A stretch of 64,000 nt of DNA from CAYRTV01 sp964505785 (GCA_964505785.1 CAZDJZ010000005.1:77604-141603), one strand, 5' to 3'; positions 40,939 through 50,255 are shown, numbered from the stretch's first letter. Notes: generated by a model not told the origin, from the sequence alone. Translations and numbers: made by a program.

Positions 40939-43335
40939 TTACATCCGCTTAATGATGACCAGAGTGATATCATCCGTTTGGGGTGTCCCGCCTGCAAAAC
41001 GGGTTACGGCATCCAAAACCGACGCCTGAATCATTTGAGCATCTCCATGACGGCAGCTCCGGATGACATCCATCAGTCTTTCTTCTCCAAAGAATGTTCG
41101 CGGCTGTTCTCCTCCGGGGGCTGCAGCTTCTGTCACACCATCAGTAAAAAGAACCAGCACATCATCCTTTTCCAAAACGACCGCCTGCTGCTTGTATTTT
41201 TGATCCTTCATGAAACCCAGTATCATACCACCCGTCTTTAACCGCTCCATCCGTCCATCCCTTTTCAGTAAAAGCGGAGGATTGTGCCCAGCATTGACTG
41301 CAGTAAAAATGGATTTTTCCCGGTCCAGAATGCCAAAAAAGAAGGTTACAAACATATTTTCATCCGTCGATTTCACAAGAAGCTCATTGAGCTGCGAAGC
41401 CAGATCCACAACATTGAGATTTTGGAGGACCTGCGCATGCAGGCTGGCTTGCAGATTGGCCATTAAAAGGGCAGCGGGTATGCCCTTTCCCGAAACATCA
41501 GCGATGGCAATCCCCATCCGGCCGGCCCCCAGATCTAAAAAATCAAAGTAATCTCCGCCTACTTGAAGACTGGGAATGCTGGTTCCCGCAATTTGAAATC
41601 CGGGCATGTCCGGCATCTCATGGGGAAGTAATCTTTCCTGAATTTTCCGGGCGGTTTTCAATTCACTCTCCAGCCTTTCCCGGGCGACGGCTTGCTCCCG
41701 CCCCTCCTTGACGGCCACTGCCATTTCATTGAAAGCATGGGCCAGGTCTCCCAGCTCGTCTTCATTGGGAATGTCAATCCGGGTGTCTAAATTTCCTGCT
41801 GCAATCGCCCGGGTCCCTTTATACAGTTTTCTGACGGCCATGGTTAATCCGGATGTTATCCTTATGCCGAAAAATAGTGCAAAAAACTCTAAAACAAGCA
41901 TCAGCAGCGCCAGGGCCGTCAATGCCGACAATACGACCTGGCTGAGAGGATTGCGCTCGGAAGTCAATTCATGCACAATTCCCGCCAGGCTGTTCTCCAG
42001 CAGCAGCAGAATATTCAATCTTTGAATGTCACTTTCCTGGAAGGAGAGTACCGGAAGATGGCTCATGCCGAAATACAGGGGTTTTCTCCACCAGGGAAGC
42101 GCGGCTTCCTCTCCGGGTATATCCAAATACCGGCCGTACAATGAGCCTGCCGATGATTCCGATTCAATGACAACGGACTTAACCTCATTTCCTCCTCCTC
42201 CCATCAATGTAAACATATTTCTGAAGGACAGGCGGATGTCGCTCCGGATGATACCGGCTAATTTATCCAGCATCCCCTGGTCTATCCGCCCCCCGTATAT
42301 ATGGAGCCGGGAGGAGTTGATGCTTTCAAATCCCAGCAGCCAGATTTCGGACTGGAAAAGATAATACCCGGGATTGTGTTCCTTGACCAAAACAGTTTTT
42401 TCGGGGTGAGAGGAAATCACACGAGAAAAACCAGGGAGCCATTTTTCCAATCCGGGCGGCGGCTGTTCTCCCTGCCGCCATGAAAAAGTATGCCCGGAAA
42501 GGTTTTCAATTATATCCGGATTTTTTTCAAATAATTCCGCCCAGTGATCCAAGACACTGCAAGCGCGGGCGGCCCGGGTTTCTCCAAGTGCGGTGTACAG
42601 CGTCAACATGCCCATGGTGGCAAGCAGAAACAAGGGAACACCGGCAACCAATAAAGTGATCACCGCCAGCTTAGCGCGCATTCTCAAAAAATGAAGCCGG
42701 ATCCGGACAAAAAGATGGAACAGGCTGACAAACCAAAAAATGCGCAAAGAAGCCAAAGCGTAATATGTGATGTTCTTCCCAAAAAGAAGGATTCCGCCGG
42801 CATGCTGAGAAATTTCAGCCGAACCACCGGCCGCTTCTATAGATTTGAAAGGAATAAACCCAAATGTCAACATAAACAAAACCAGAATTCCCATGATAAA
42901 TAAACCGGATTTCTGCCGCGGGGCCAAATGGGAATAAGGCTTGTATTTCCTGAAAATAAGGAAAATAAAGGAAAACGCCGTACTTAGAATAACACCGGTT
43001 TCATTCCTCCAGAAAAAGAGGAAAAAACCAAAACCTGCTCCAAGCCAGATGATCCAGAACCATTTCGCACGGGTATCGCTTAACAGCATCAAAATGATGG
43101 ACAGCCAGGCGCCGGCGGCGGCAAAAGCAGCCATCCAGACCGGGACAGGATAAGAAAACCCCAGCCAGAAACGAAAAATCCAAACCAGAAGGCTCCCCCC
43201 GGCGCCGCACAAGCACAGTGCCCACACTTTTTTATTAAGAACAGATGCGGTACCGGTTTTGTCCAGCGAAAAGGAAAATTCCCCTGCAGAGGATTTTTGT
43301 TCTGGAAGCGGGCGGCTTTTTCCTGTTTTTTTCAT
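40939..43335 (-). CDS. membrane HAMP-SpoIIE (PP2C-type) serine phosphatase
   Basis: A 798-residue signalling phosphatase. The N-terminus has about six hydrophobic segments (~40-210), then TM ~222-250, an extracytoplasmic sensor domain to ~475, and TM ~475-500. HAMP follows (RKLYKGTRAIAAGNLDTRIDIPNEDELGDLAHAFNEM, ~510-550). The SpoIIE domain has GGDYFDF, MGIAIADVSGKGIPAALLMA and LVLFTDGVTEA, the metal-binding Asp motifs. It should dephosphorylate a serine-phosphorylated partner such as an anti-sigma antagonist; no such partner is adjacent. A promoter lies at 43355-43382. Confidence 0.9.
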   Translation of the reverse strand: MKKTGKSRPLPEQKSSAGEFSFSLDKTGTASVLNKKVWALCLCGAGGSLLVWIFRFWLGFSYPVPVWMAAFAAAGAWLSIILMLLSDTRAKWFWIIWLGAGFGFFLFFWRNETGVILSTAFSFIFLIFRKYKPYSHLAPRQKSGLFIMGILVLFMLTFGFIPFKSIEAAGGSAEISQHAGGILLFGKNITYYALASLRIFWFVSLFHLFVRIRLHFLRMRAKLAVITLLVAGVPLFLLATMGMLTLYTALGETRAARACSVLDHWAELFEKNPDIIENLSGHTFSWRQGEQPPPGLEKWLPGFSRVISSHPEKTVLVKEHNPGYYLFQSEIWLLGFESINSSRLHIYGGRIDQGMLDKLAGIIRSDIRLSFRNMFTLMGGGGNEVKSVVIESESSAGSLYGRYLDIPGEEAALPWWRKPLYFGMSHLPVLSFQESDIQRLNILLLLENSLAGIVHELTSERNPLSQVVLSALTALALLMLVLEFFALFFGIRITSGLTMAVRKLYKGTRAIAAGNLDTRIDIPNEDELGDLAHAFNEMAVAVKEGREQAVARERLESELKTARKIQERLLPHEMPDMPGFQIAGTSIPSLQVGGDYFDFLDLGAGRMGIAIADVSGKGIPAALLMANLQASLHAQVLQNLNVVDLASQLNELLVKSTDENMFVTFFFGILDREKSIFTAVNAGHNPPLLLKRDGRMERLKTGGMILGFMKDQKYKQQAVVLEKDDVLVLFTDGVTEAAAPGGEQPRTFFGEERLMDVIRSCRHGDAQMIQASVLDAVTRFAGGTPQTDDITLVIIKRM

Positions 43336-43354
43336 AGTTTGCTATTCATGCTAC

Positions 43355-43382
43355 AGTATATTTCAAACTTAAAAATAATCAA
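43355..43382 (-). promoter_or_regulatory. promoter of the SpoIIE phosphatase gene
   Basis: On the minus strand TTGATT (43382-43377), 16-bp spacer and TATACT (43360-43355). The start near 43348 leaves only about 13 nt before the ATG at 43335, which has no clear Shine-Dalgarno. Confidence 0.5.
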
Positions 43383-43400
43383 AATGAACACAAATAAAAA

Positions 43401-43592
43401 TTATCTTGAATAGCCCAGCAGCCGCGCCGGCAGTGTAATGACGGCTTTAAGCAAATCGAAAAGCGCATTAACTGTGATCCCGAACAGCCGAAACGGAAGC
43501 ATCAGCACCCAAATAATCGGATACAAGAGCAAAACAAGCAACGCCAACGGCCAGGACAGAACCAAAAGAATGAACCATAATAAGATTTTCAT
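43401..43592 (-). CDS. small hydrophobic membrane protein
   Basis: A 63-residue protein, almost entirely hydrophobic, which I do not recognise. Residues 2-33 (KILLWFILLVLSWPLALLVLLLYPIIWVLMLP) form one or two membrane helices, and a shorter amphipathic segment follows (LFDLLKAVITLPARLLGYSR). A very strong Shine-Dalgarno GAGGAGG precedes ATG 43592, which supports translation. It lies 66 bp upstream of the SpoIIE phosphatase gene in the same direction and could interact with that membrane protein (inference). Confidence 0.65.
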   Translation of the reverse strand: MKILLWFILLVLSWPLALLVLLLYPIIWVLMLPFRLFGITVNALFDLLKAVITLPARLLGYSR

Positions 43593-43689
43593 ACATCCTC
43601 CTCTACATTAATACGGATAAAGCCGTTAATTGGTTCTGCCCGCCGCCGCGCGTTTGTCCCCAGCGAGGACATCCGCTCCGATTCCGGCC

Positions 43690-43737
43690 CATGAATAATC
43701 CAGGCTGCTTGACTTCATCTGCATTTTCTGCTTTACT
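43690..43737. promoter_or_regulatory. element-end remnant and possible promoter before the aro operon
   Basis: CATGAATAATCCAGGCT (43690-43706) is the minus-strand AGCCTGRATTATTCAY motif. Immediately after it, on the plus strand, TTGACT (43709-43714), 17-bp spacer and TTTACT (43732-43737) could form a weak promoter for the shikimate operon. The 398-bp gap 43593-43990 otherwise holds only the hairpin at 43813-43833 and a Shine-Dalgarno. Confidence 0.35.
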
Positions 43738-43812
43738 TATTTGGAAATGAGAGAAAAAAAGATGTTCACAATCCCCGCGAACATCCTTTCTGTCTATTAT
43801 TATTCCTTCTAT

Positions 43813-43833
43813 TATGGGCGTTAAGCGCCCATA
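43813..43833. promoter_or_regulatory. perfect hairpin in the aro operon leader
   Basis: TATGGGCG-TTAAG-CGCCCATA forms a perfect 8-bp stem with a 5-base loop, about 157 bp before ATG 43991. No T-run follows, so it is not a simple terminator. It may be a protein-binding site or part of a leader structure. Confidence 0.4.
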
Positions 43834-43990
43834 GATATCCACACCCCAAAACCCCGCCTTCGAATATACTCCTGAGGTCCGCCGCCAAATAAGTTGAGAC
43901 CGTTATTCAGCTTCGCAACAAATAAGATTCTTCGGCCCCATGCGCCGCTCAGGAAAAAACTGGCATGTCATTTTTCAAGGAGGCTCTAAC

Positions 43991-44803
43991 ATGAAAAATT
44001 TACACTTGACATCTTATGCCCATAAAGAAAAAACACTGATCCCTGCAGGCCGCCTTCAGGTCGGGCGGGATTTTGTTGTCATCGCCGGTCCTTGCGGTGT
44101 GGAAAGTGAGGACCAGACTCTGCGAATCGCAAGGGAGGTCAAAGCCGCCGGTGCTCACATTTTACGGGGCGGCGCATTTAAACCCAGAACCTCCCCCTAT
44201 TCATTTCAGGGATTGGGGCTTCAAGGATTAAAAATCCTGGATACGGCCCGGCGGGAGACCGGCCTGCCGGTGGTGTCCGAAGTCATGGATCCCCGGGATG
44301 CGGATTGGATGTGCGACTATGTGGATATCCTTCAGGTTGGCGCCAGGAATATGCAGAATTTTTCCCTTTTGAAAGAAGTGGGGAAAGCGAATAAACCTGT
44401 AATCCTTAAACGGGGTATGCACTCCACCATCAAAGAATGGCTGTACTGCGCCGAATATATTCTCCATGAAGGCAACCCCAATGTTATTCTTTGTGAGCGA
44501 GGTATCCGCACATTTGAAACCTATTCCCGCAATACCCTTGACTTAAGCGCGGTTGCAGCAGTCAAAGAGCTCACCCACCTTCCGGTTATCGTGGATCCAT
44601 CCCATGCCACCGGCCGCATAAGCCTGATACCCCCCATGTCATTGGCGGCTGTGGCGGCCGGAGCCGATGGTTTGATTATTGAAGTCCACGACCGCCCTGA
44701 AGAGGCTATGTGCGATAAAGATCAGGCCATGACCCCGGATATATTCACTGCCCTGACCCGGAAAGCTCTCCGTCTTCGAACCTTCATGGAGGAAATGGCA
44801 TGA
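43991..44803 (+). CDS. aroF: 3-deoxy-7-phosphoheptulonate synthase (KDO8P-like type)
   Basis: A 270-residue DAHP synthase of the I-beta class, the first step of the shikimate pathway (PEP plus erythrose 4-phosphate). VVIAGPCGVES holds the metal-binding Cys; LRGGAFKPRTSPYSFQGLG, GARNMQNF, LKRGM and VDPSHATGR are diagnostic. There is no N-terminal ferredoxin-like or chorismate-mutase regulatory domain, so it may be unregulated by feedback. ATG 43991 follows AAGGAGG by eight bases; an in-frame ATG at 43940 has no Shine-Dalgarno. It overlaps aroB by ATGA (44800-44803). Confidence 0.95.
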   Translation: MKNLHLTSYAHKEKTLIPAGRLQVGRDFVVIAGPCGVESEDQTLRIAREVKAAGAHILRGGAFKPRTSPYSFQGLGLQGLKILDTARRETGLPVVSEVMDPRDADWMCDYVDILQVGARNMQNFSLLKEVGKANKPVILKRGMHSTIKEWLYCAEYILHEGNPNVILCERGIRTFETYSRNTLDLSAVAAVKELTHLPVIVDPSHATGRISLIPPMSLAAVAAGADGLIIEVHDRPEEAMCDKDQAMTPDIFTALTRKALRLRTFMEEMA

Positions 44804-45864
44804 CGGAAATGATTTCCCCTGATTCAAGACTGGGACATTTAATCCTTCAGGACAATTCAGCTGAAATTTCCTCCATATGGCCGGACAGTCATACTGTTTT
44901 CATCACGGATGAGCATGTCAGAAAGGCACACCCCTTTCTCTTTGATTTCAAAACCACCGTTGTTTTAAAACCTGGGGAACAAAATAAAACCCTGGATACC
45001 ATTCGTTTTCTCTATCAAAAATTTTTGCAGTACCATGTTGACCGGACCTGGCATATTGTCGGTATCGGCGGCGGGGTTATCTGTGATTTGACCGGGTTTG
45101 CAGCCGCTACTTTTATGCGCGGCCTGCCTTTCAGTTTTGTACCGACAACACTGCTGGCGCAAGTAGACGCTGCAGTCGGAGGAAAAAACGGGTGTAATTA
45201 TCAGGGATATAAAAACCTGGCCGGAACTTTCGCCATTCCGCAAAAAGTCATTTTCAATTTTGAATTATTAAAAACTTTACCCCGGAGTGAAATCACCAAT
45301 GGGATTACGGAAATCGTTAAACACGCCTGTATTGCCGATGCATCCCTGTTTAATTTCCTCGAAATCCAGGGGACGCATCTGTTCCACTTGGAAAAAGAAG
45401 CCGTTAAAAAGTCCGTTGTCGCCAGCCTTGCCGCCAAATCGGATATCGTTAAAAGGGACCTGACCGACCAGGGAACCAGGCATATTCTCAATTTCGGGCA
45501 TACGTTCGGCCATGCCATTGAGAGCCGTTACGGACTATCCCACGGCGAATCCGTTTCTCTGGGAATGAGAACAGCGGTTTTTATTTCTCATGCCTTAGGC
45601 AGACTCAAAGAGGCGGATTGCCGCCGGATTAACCGGCTTATGGATCAGCTCCAGCTTCCCGCCCGGCATGACATGGATGCAGAGAAAATAATGGATGCGG
45701 TGCTGAGGGATAAAAAACGGCAGCGGGACCAGATCCGTTTTGTCTGTTTATCCGGGATCGGCCGGGCGGATATCATTCCCCTTCAGGTTTCCCAGATCCG
45801 GATTTTTTTTGAACAGCACTCATCCGCCGCCGCTTCCCCGGAAAAAGGTTTAAACCATGACTGA
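44800..45864 (+). CDS. aroB: 3-dehydroquinate synthase
   Basis: A 354-residue NAD- and zinc-dependent dehydroquinate synthase. Conserved: KPGEQNKTL, GIGGGVICDLTGFAAATFMRGLPF, PTTLLAQVDAAVGGKNGCN with catalytic Lys, and the zinc ligands in NGITEIVKHA, LNFGHTFGHAIE and HGESVSLGM. The length matches the family. The C-terminal ~20 residues are low complexity (SSAAASPEKG). The end overlaps the next gene by 8 bp. Confidence 0.96.
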   Translation: MTEMISPDSRLGHLILQDNSAEISSIWPDSHTVFITDEHVRKAHPFLFDFKTTVVLKPGEQNKTLDTIRFLYQKFLQYHVDRTWHIVGIGGGVICDLTGFAAATFMRGLPFSFVPTTLLAQVDAAVGGKNGCNYQGYKNLAGTFAIPQKVIFNFELLKTLPRSEITNGITEIVKHACIADASLFNFLEIQGTHLFHLEKEAVKKSVVASLAAKSDIVKRDLTDQGTRHILNFGHTFGHAIESRYGLSHGESVSLGMRTAVFISHALGRLKEADCRRINRLMDQLQLPARHDMDAEKIMDAVLRDKKRQRDQIRFVCLSGIGRADIIPLQVSQIRIFFEQHSSAAASPEKGLNHD

Positions 45865-47170
45865 ACTCCTTTTAACAGCGGTGGTGGGTCAACCGGTGCT
45901 TCACAGCCGCTCCCCCCAGCTCTATCAATCCCTTCTGCCGGAGAAACTTTCCCTCACATGTCTTCGAATTTCCACTGGCAGCCCTGCTGAAATCCTGCCT
46001 GCTGCTGATTCCCTTCGCCTTCATGGATTCAATATCACCGCTCCTTTTAAACAAGCCATTCTGCCTTACCTTGACACCGTTCATCCTGCAGCGGACAAAA
46101 TCAACGGGGTCAATCTGGTCCTTCATCAGGGCAACCGGTGGCACGGCACCAATACCGACTATGCAGGCGTCCAGCGCGTCTTTCAAAATCATAACGTCCT
46201 CGTCGCTGGAAAAAAAGTCCTGATTGCGGGAGCCGGTGGAGCCGCCCGCGCAGCCGCATTAGCCTGTCAAAATCAAAAAGCGGCGTCAGTGACCTTTTTG
46301 AACCGCAGTGAAAAAAAAGCACGGGAGTCTGCCCTTCAGATGGGCTGCCGCTGCGCCGGGCTGAAGGAATGGCCCGTCCTTGCTAAAAAATCCCATATTC
46401 TCATCAGCTGCATTCCCGGCCCGTATGTGCGGGAAGTCCTTCCGGGCAGGAATTTCCCGGAAATCATATTGGAAGCGGATTATGCCCACCCGGGACTTGC
46501 CTTTCTCCATGGTCAAGGCCACTGCCTTTATCTATCCGGAATAGAATGGCTGGTCCACCAGGGCCTTCCTGCCTTCCGCCGGCTCACCGGCCTTAAACCA
46601 TCCGGATTTTCCCTGGAAACTCTCCAGCATCATTTGAAGAGCGAATCTTCCTCTTCCAGGAAAAAGATTGCCTTGATTGGTTTTATGGGAACCGGAAAAA
46701 CGGCAGCCGGGAAAAAACTGGCCTGCTTGATGAAGCGGTCTTTTATAGATACCGACCTGGAGATTGAAGCGGCCGCCGGCTCAACCATTCCGGAAATTTT
46801 CCGCATCCGGGGAGAGCCGGGCTTCAGGAAACTGGAACAAGACCTGGTTCCGGGGCTGATCCGCAATTCAGACGAATCGGTTCTTTCCCTCGGAGGAGGA
46901 GCTCCTTTAAGCCAAAATATCAAAAATGTCCTCAGAAAAGAATGTTTGTGTATTTGGCTGATGACGCCTTGGAAGTTGACACAAAGGCGGCTTGCCCAAT
47001 GGCCGCGGCCGCTGTTGGCGGCGCAAAAGCAGGGTGATTCACTCAAATCCATTTTTTATTCAAGACATACGCATTATGCCCGCATCGCCGATCTGGTCAT
47101 TCCCATGGAATACCTGACTCCTGAAACAGCGGCCCGGAGAATTGCAGATGAAATTCATTCATCCATCTGA
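45857..47170 (+). CDS. aroEK: fused shikimate dehydrogenase-shikimate kinase
   Basis: A 437-residue fusion. Residues 1-~262 are AroE: VVGQPVLHSRSPQLYQSLL, NITAPFKQAI with catalytic Lys, GTNTDYAGVQ and NADP-binding AGAGGAARAAAL. Residues ~268-437 are shikimate kinase: Walker A ALIGFMGTGKTAAG, RIRGEPGFRKLE, LGGGAPL and the lid RPLL. The joined protein would convert 3-dehydroshikimate to shikimate 3-phosphate in one polypeptide. Bacterial genes usually keep these separate. There is no dehydroquinase domain. It overlaps aroB by 8 bp and aroA by 23 bp. Confidence 0.95.
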   Translation: MTELLLTAVVGQPVLHSRSPQLYQSLLPEKLSLTCLRISTGSPAEILPAADSLRLHGFNITAPFKQAILPYLDTVHPAADKINGVNLVLHQGNRWHGTNTDYAGVQRVFQNHNVLVAGKKVLIAGAGGAARAAALACQNQKAASVTFLNRSEKKARESALQMGCRCAGLKEWPVLAKKSHILISCIPGPYVREVLPGRNFPEIILEADYAHPGLAFLHGQGHCLYLSGIEWLVHQGLPAFRRLTGLKPSGFSLETLQHHLKSESSSSRKKIALIGFMGTGKTAAGKKLACLMKRSFIDTDLEIEAAAGSTIPEIFRIRGEPGFRKLEQDLVPGLIRNSDESVLSLGGGAPLSQNIKNVLRKECLCIWLMTPWKLTQRRLAQWPRPLLAAQKQGDSLKSIFYSRHTHYARIADLVIPMEYLTPETAARRIADEIHSSI

Positions 47171-48398
47171 ACCCGGCGGCACAATCCCGGCGCCCCCATC
47201 TAAAAGCATGATGATCCGTGCTGTGGCTGCGGGATTTCTAAGCCCGGCCGGAACGGTTATCCTCAATCCATCCTTTTGTGAAGATGCTCTTTCCGCCCTT
47301 AATCTCGTCCAAGATCTTGGCAGCCGTGTCCATGCAGCAGCAAACAGGATCAAAATGACAGGCCGGCCCGAAACCCCGGAAAGCCGGCGGCTGAATTGCG
47401 GTGAATCCGGGCTCTGCATCCGGTTGTTCTCCCCGATAGCTGCATTATACCGGGGCGCCTTCCAAATCACAGGTAAAGGTACGCTCTTATCCCGTCCCAT
47501 GAGGGAATTGGAGCCGGCTTTTCACTCCGCCGGAGCCTGCTGCTTCACGAAAAACGGAACTCCGCCTTTATATTTGACCGGACCGGTTCAGGGAGGGCGC
47601 ATCCACATAAACGGCCGGACAGGTTCGCAGATTCTGTCCGGTTTTTTGGCCGCGCTCCCGCTCTGTCCTCAGGATTCCCAGATTCAAGTGGATCATCCGG
47701 TCAGTCTTCCCTATATCCGGATGACCTTGTCCGTTTTAAAGGATTTCGGAATTCAAGTTCATCATAATCAAGATTTGACTGCATTTGATATTCCCGGCCG
47801 CCAGATGTATCAAAGAATACAATACCGCATAGAAGGTGATTGGTCCGGCGCCGCTTTTTGGCTGGCCGCAGCCGCAATCAAGGGTGATGTGACCATCACG
47901 GGACTCAACCGCAGGTCCTTTCAGGCTGACCGCCGCATCCTAACTGCTGTTGAAGCCACCGGCGCTGAAATCGATGGTACTCCGGACTCCATCCGGGTGA
48001 AAAGCGGCATGAAAAGCCCGTTTTCCTTTGACGCGGCTCACTGTCCGGATCTTTTTCCGCCCCTGGCGGTCATGGCTTGTTTCTGCCGGGGGCGTTCCGT
48101 TCTTAAAGGAGTTCACCGGTTGATTCACAAGGAAAGCAACCGGGCGGAAACACTGCTTTCCGAGCTCAAACGGATCGGGGGGGATATCCAAATCAAGGGA
48201 GATGCCATGATTATTCAGGGAAAAAGCTTGATTGGAGGAACGATCTATTCCCATCAGGACCACCGCATCGCTATGGCCGGAGCTGTCGCCGGAATCCTTT
48301 CCCGGGACGGTGTCGGCATCCGGGATTGGCCGGCCGTCCGGAAATCATATCCGGAATTTTTTAATGACCTGCAAAAACTAGGAGGAAAAATCAGATGA
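47148..48398 (+). CDS. aroA: EPSP synthase (3-phosphoshikimate 1-carboxyvinyltransferase)
   Basis: A 416-residue EPSP synthase. APPSKSMMIRAVAAG supplies the catalytic Lys; NCGESGLCIRLFSPIAAL corresponds to the substrate loop (usually N-x-G-T/S-x-x-R); KESNRAETLL and SHQDHRIAMA are also typical. It joins PEP to shikimate 3-phosphate. ATG 47148 is preferred over a TTG at 47142 because GGAG lies eight bases upstream. It overlaps the aroEK end by 23 bp and aroC by ATGA. Confidence 0.94.
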   Translation: MKFIHPSEPGGTIPAPPSKSMMIRAVAAGFLSPAGTVILNPSFCEDALSALNLVQDLGSRVHAAANRIKMTGRPETPESRRLNCGESGLCIRLFSPIAALYRGAFQITGKGTLLSRPMRELEPAFHSAGACCFTKNGTPPLYLTGPVQGGRIHINGRTGSQILSGFLAALPLCPQDSQIQVDHPVSLPYIRMTLSVLKDFGIQVHHNQDLTAFDIPGRQMYQRIQYRIEGDWSGAAFWLAAAAIKGDVTITGLNRRSFQADRRILTAVEATGAEIDGTPDSIRVKSGMKSPFSFDAAHCPDLFPPLAVMACFCRGRSVLKGVHRLIHKESNRAETLLSELKRIGGDIQIKGDAMIIQGKSLIGGTIYSHQDHRIAMAGAVAGILSRDGVGIRDWPAVRKSYPEFFNDLQKLGGKIR

Positions 48399-49399
48399 AT
48401 TTATTCGGCCGCTCCTTCCGCTTGATGTTAATTGGAGAAAGCCACGGGCCCATAACCGGGGTGGTAGTGGACGGGCATCCAGCCGGTATATCCATCCAGC
48501 CGGAAGACTTCGAAGCCGATCTTACCCGCCGTCGGCCTGGACGCCCCGGGACAACTTCCCGGCGGGAAAAAGACCACCCCATTATCCAAAGCGGTCTCTT
48601 CAACGGCCGCACTACAGGTGCTCCCCTGACAATTATTTTCAAAAATGAAGATAAGCACGCCCGGGATTATACACAACTGCGGTATATTCCCAGACCAGGT
48701 CATGCTGATTGGGCGGCTGAAAAAAAATACGGAGGGCACAATGATTACAGGGGAGGCGGACGGTTTTCCGGCCGGCTGACAGTGGGATTGGTGGCAGCCG
48801 GGGTTGTGGCTAAAAAAATTATTCATCCCGCCCGGCTTAAAGCGGAAATCCTTGAAATCGGCGGCTCGCAGGATTTTGAAACAGTCATTCAGGACGCTGT
48901 AACCAGAAAAGATTCAGTGGGAGGCCTTATCGAATGCCGGGGAGGCGGGCTTCCGGTTGGTATGGGTGAGCCGTTTTTTGACAGCCTGGAAGCTATGATC
49001 AGTCATATTATTTTTTCCATCCCGGCCATCAAAGGCATTGAATTCGGTTCGGGCTTCCAATGCAGCCGGATGCGGGGAAGCGAATGCAATGACCCTATCA
49101 CGGATAAGGAAGGACGCACCAGCAGCAATCATTCCGGCGGAATCAGCGGAGGCATCAGCAACGGAAATCAACTTGTATTCCGTGTGGCGGTCAAGCCGAC
49201 TCCCAGCATCGCCAGGTCCCAAAAAACCGCCGATATCAAAACCGGGGAAATGAAAATGCTTTCTATTTCCGGCAGGCATGATGCCTGCATCGCTTTAAGA
49301 ATGCCGGTTATCGCGGAGGCCGCAGCCGCCGTCGCTTTAGCTGATTTGTTTCTCCGGAAAACCCAGGTATTCACTCACAGTAAAAGGAGGATGAAATGA
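48395..49399 (+). CDS. aroC: chorismate synthase
   Basis: A 334-residue FMN-dependent chorismate synthase. IGESHGPITGVVVDGHPAG, RRRPGRPGTTSRREKD, GHADWAAEKKYGGHNDYRGGGRFSGR, and GGISGGISNG are family signatures. It is at the short end of the family (commonly ~350-390), lacking part of the C-terminus but retaining the main conserved blocks. Reduced FMN is required; whether it has its own reductase is unknown. It overlaps aroA and tyrA by ATGA at both ends. Confidence 0.94.
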   Translation: MNLFGRSFRLMLIGESHGPITGVVVDGHPAGISIQPEDFEADLTRRRPGRPGTTSRREKDHPIIQSGLFNGRTTGAPLTIIFKNEDKHARDYTQLRYIPRPGHADWAAEKKYGGHNDYRGGGRFSGRLTVGLVAAGVVAKKIIHPARLKAEILEIGGSQDFETVIQDAVTRKDSVGGLIECRGGGLPVGMGEPFFDSLEAMISHIIFSIPAIKGIEFGSGFQCSRMRGSECNDPITDKEGRTSSNHSGGISGGISNGNQLVFRVAVKPTPSIARSQKTADIKTGEMKMLSISGRHDACIALRMPVIAEAAAAVALADLFLRKTQVFTHSKRRMK

Positions 49400-50193
49400 A
49401 CATTGCCATTATAGGCGCCGGACAAATGGGTGTCTGGCTGGCCAAGAACCTGGCCAAAAGCAGCAAGGTGAGCATTTATGACCAGTATCCTGAAAAATCT
49501 CTTCAGCTTACGGGACAAAACCCGCAAATACAAACTCTGAACTCGCTGGAAGATTTAAAAAAGCATCCGCCCGGCCTTCTCATCAATACCGTTTCCATCC
49601 GCAACACCCGCACAGCATTCGAATCGGTGCTGCCGCATTTAGAGCGTGATGCCGTCCTTTCGGACATGACTTCAGTTAAAGGAGATTTGCCGGAATTTTA
49701 CAGCACATGCGGCTACCGCTATGTTTCCGTGCATCCGATGTTCGGGCCGACTTTCGCCAATGTCGACCGCATCGAAGACGAAAATGTTGTTATTATCAAA
49801 GAATCGGATCCTGAAGGGGCGGCTTTTTTTCATAAATTTTTTTCAGATTTAGGAATCCATATCTATGAATATTCTTTTGAAGAGCATGATGAAATGATGG
49901 CTTACTCGCTGTCTCTTCCCTTCGCTTCCACCATGGTATTCGCCGCCTGCATGAAATCCCAAACCGTTCCCGGTACGACATTTAAAAAACACCAGCTTAT
50001 CGCCGAAGGACTTCTCGAAGAAGATGACTTCCTCTTATCGGAAATTTTGTTCAATCCCCAATCCCTGGTTCAACTGGAGAAAGTCACCCATAAACTGGAG
50101 TTTCTCAAGCATGTAATCCGGGGCAGGGATACCGAAGAAGCCGTTAAATTTTTCGACCGGCTGCGAAGCAATATCAAAGGCGAGAATAAATAA
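49396..50193 (+). CDS. tyrA: prephenate dehydrogenase family protein
   Basis: A 265-residue Rossmann-fold TyrA-type dehydrogenase. MNIAIIGAGQMGVWLAKNLAK is the NAD(P) site; SDMTSVKGDLPE, VSVHPMFGPT and the C-terminal helical dimer domain match the family. It oxidises prephenate (or arogenate) towards tyrosine. There is no chorismate mutase domain and none in the operon. It is the last gene of the operon; a weak terminator follows at 50219-50236. Confidence 0.88.
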   Translation: MNIAIIGAGQMGVWLAKNLAKSSKVSIYDQYPEKSLQLTGQNPQIQTLNSLEDLKKHPPGLLINTVSIRNTRTAFESVLPHLERDAVLSDMTSVKGDLPEFYSTCGYRYVSVHPMFGPTFANVDRIEDENVVIIKESDPEGAAFFHKFFSDLGIHIYEYSFEEHDEMMAYSLSLPFASTMVFAACMKSQTVPGTTFKKHQLIAEGLLEEDDFLLSEILFNPQSLVQLEKVTHKLEFLKHVIRGRDTEEAVKFFDRLRSNIKGENK

Positions 50194-50218
50194 TAAAAAG
50201 AGAAAGGTACTTCATGTC

Positions 50219-50236
50219 AAGGGGCTGCCTTTTTTT
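50219..50236 (+). terminator. weak intrinsic terminator after the aro operon
   Basis: AAGG-GGCTG-CCTT followed by a run of T. The stem is only four base pairs, so termination would be partial at best. Confidence 0.35.
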
Positions 50237-50255
50237 CATAAACAGCTAAACTGAC

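Noticed and set aside
43603..43842. 79-codon minus-strand frame upstream of the small hydrophobic gene
   Set aside because: No Shine-Dalgarno, no recognisable motif, and it overlaps the element-end motif and the hairpin of the aro leader.
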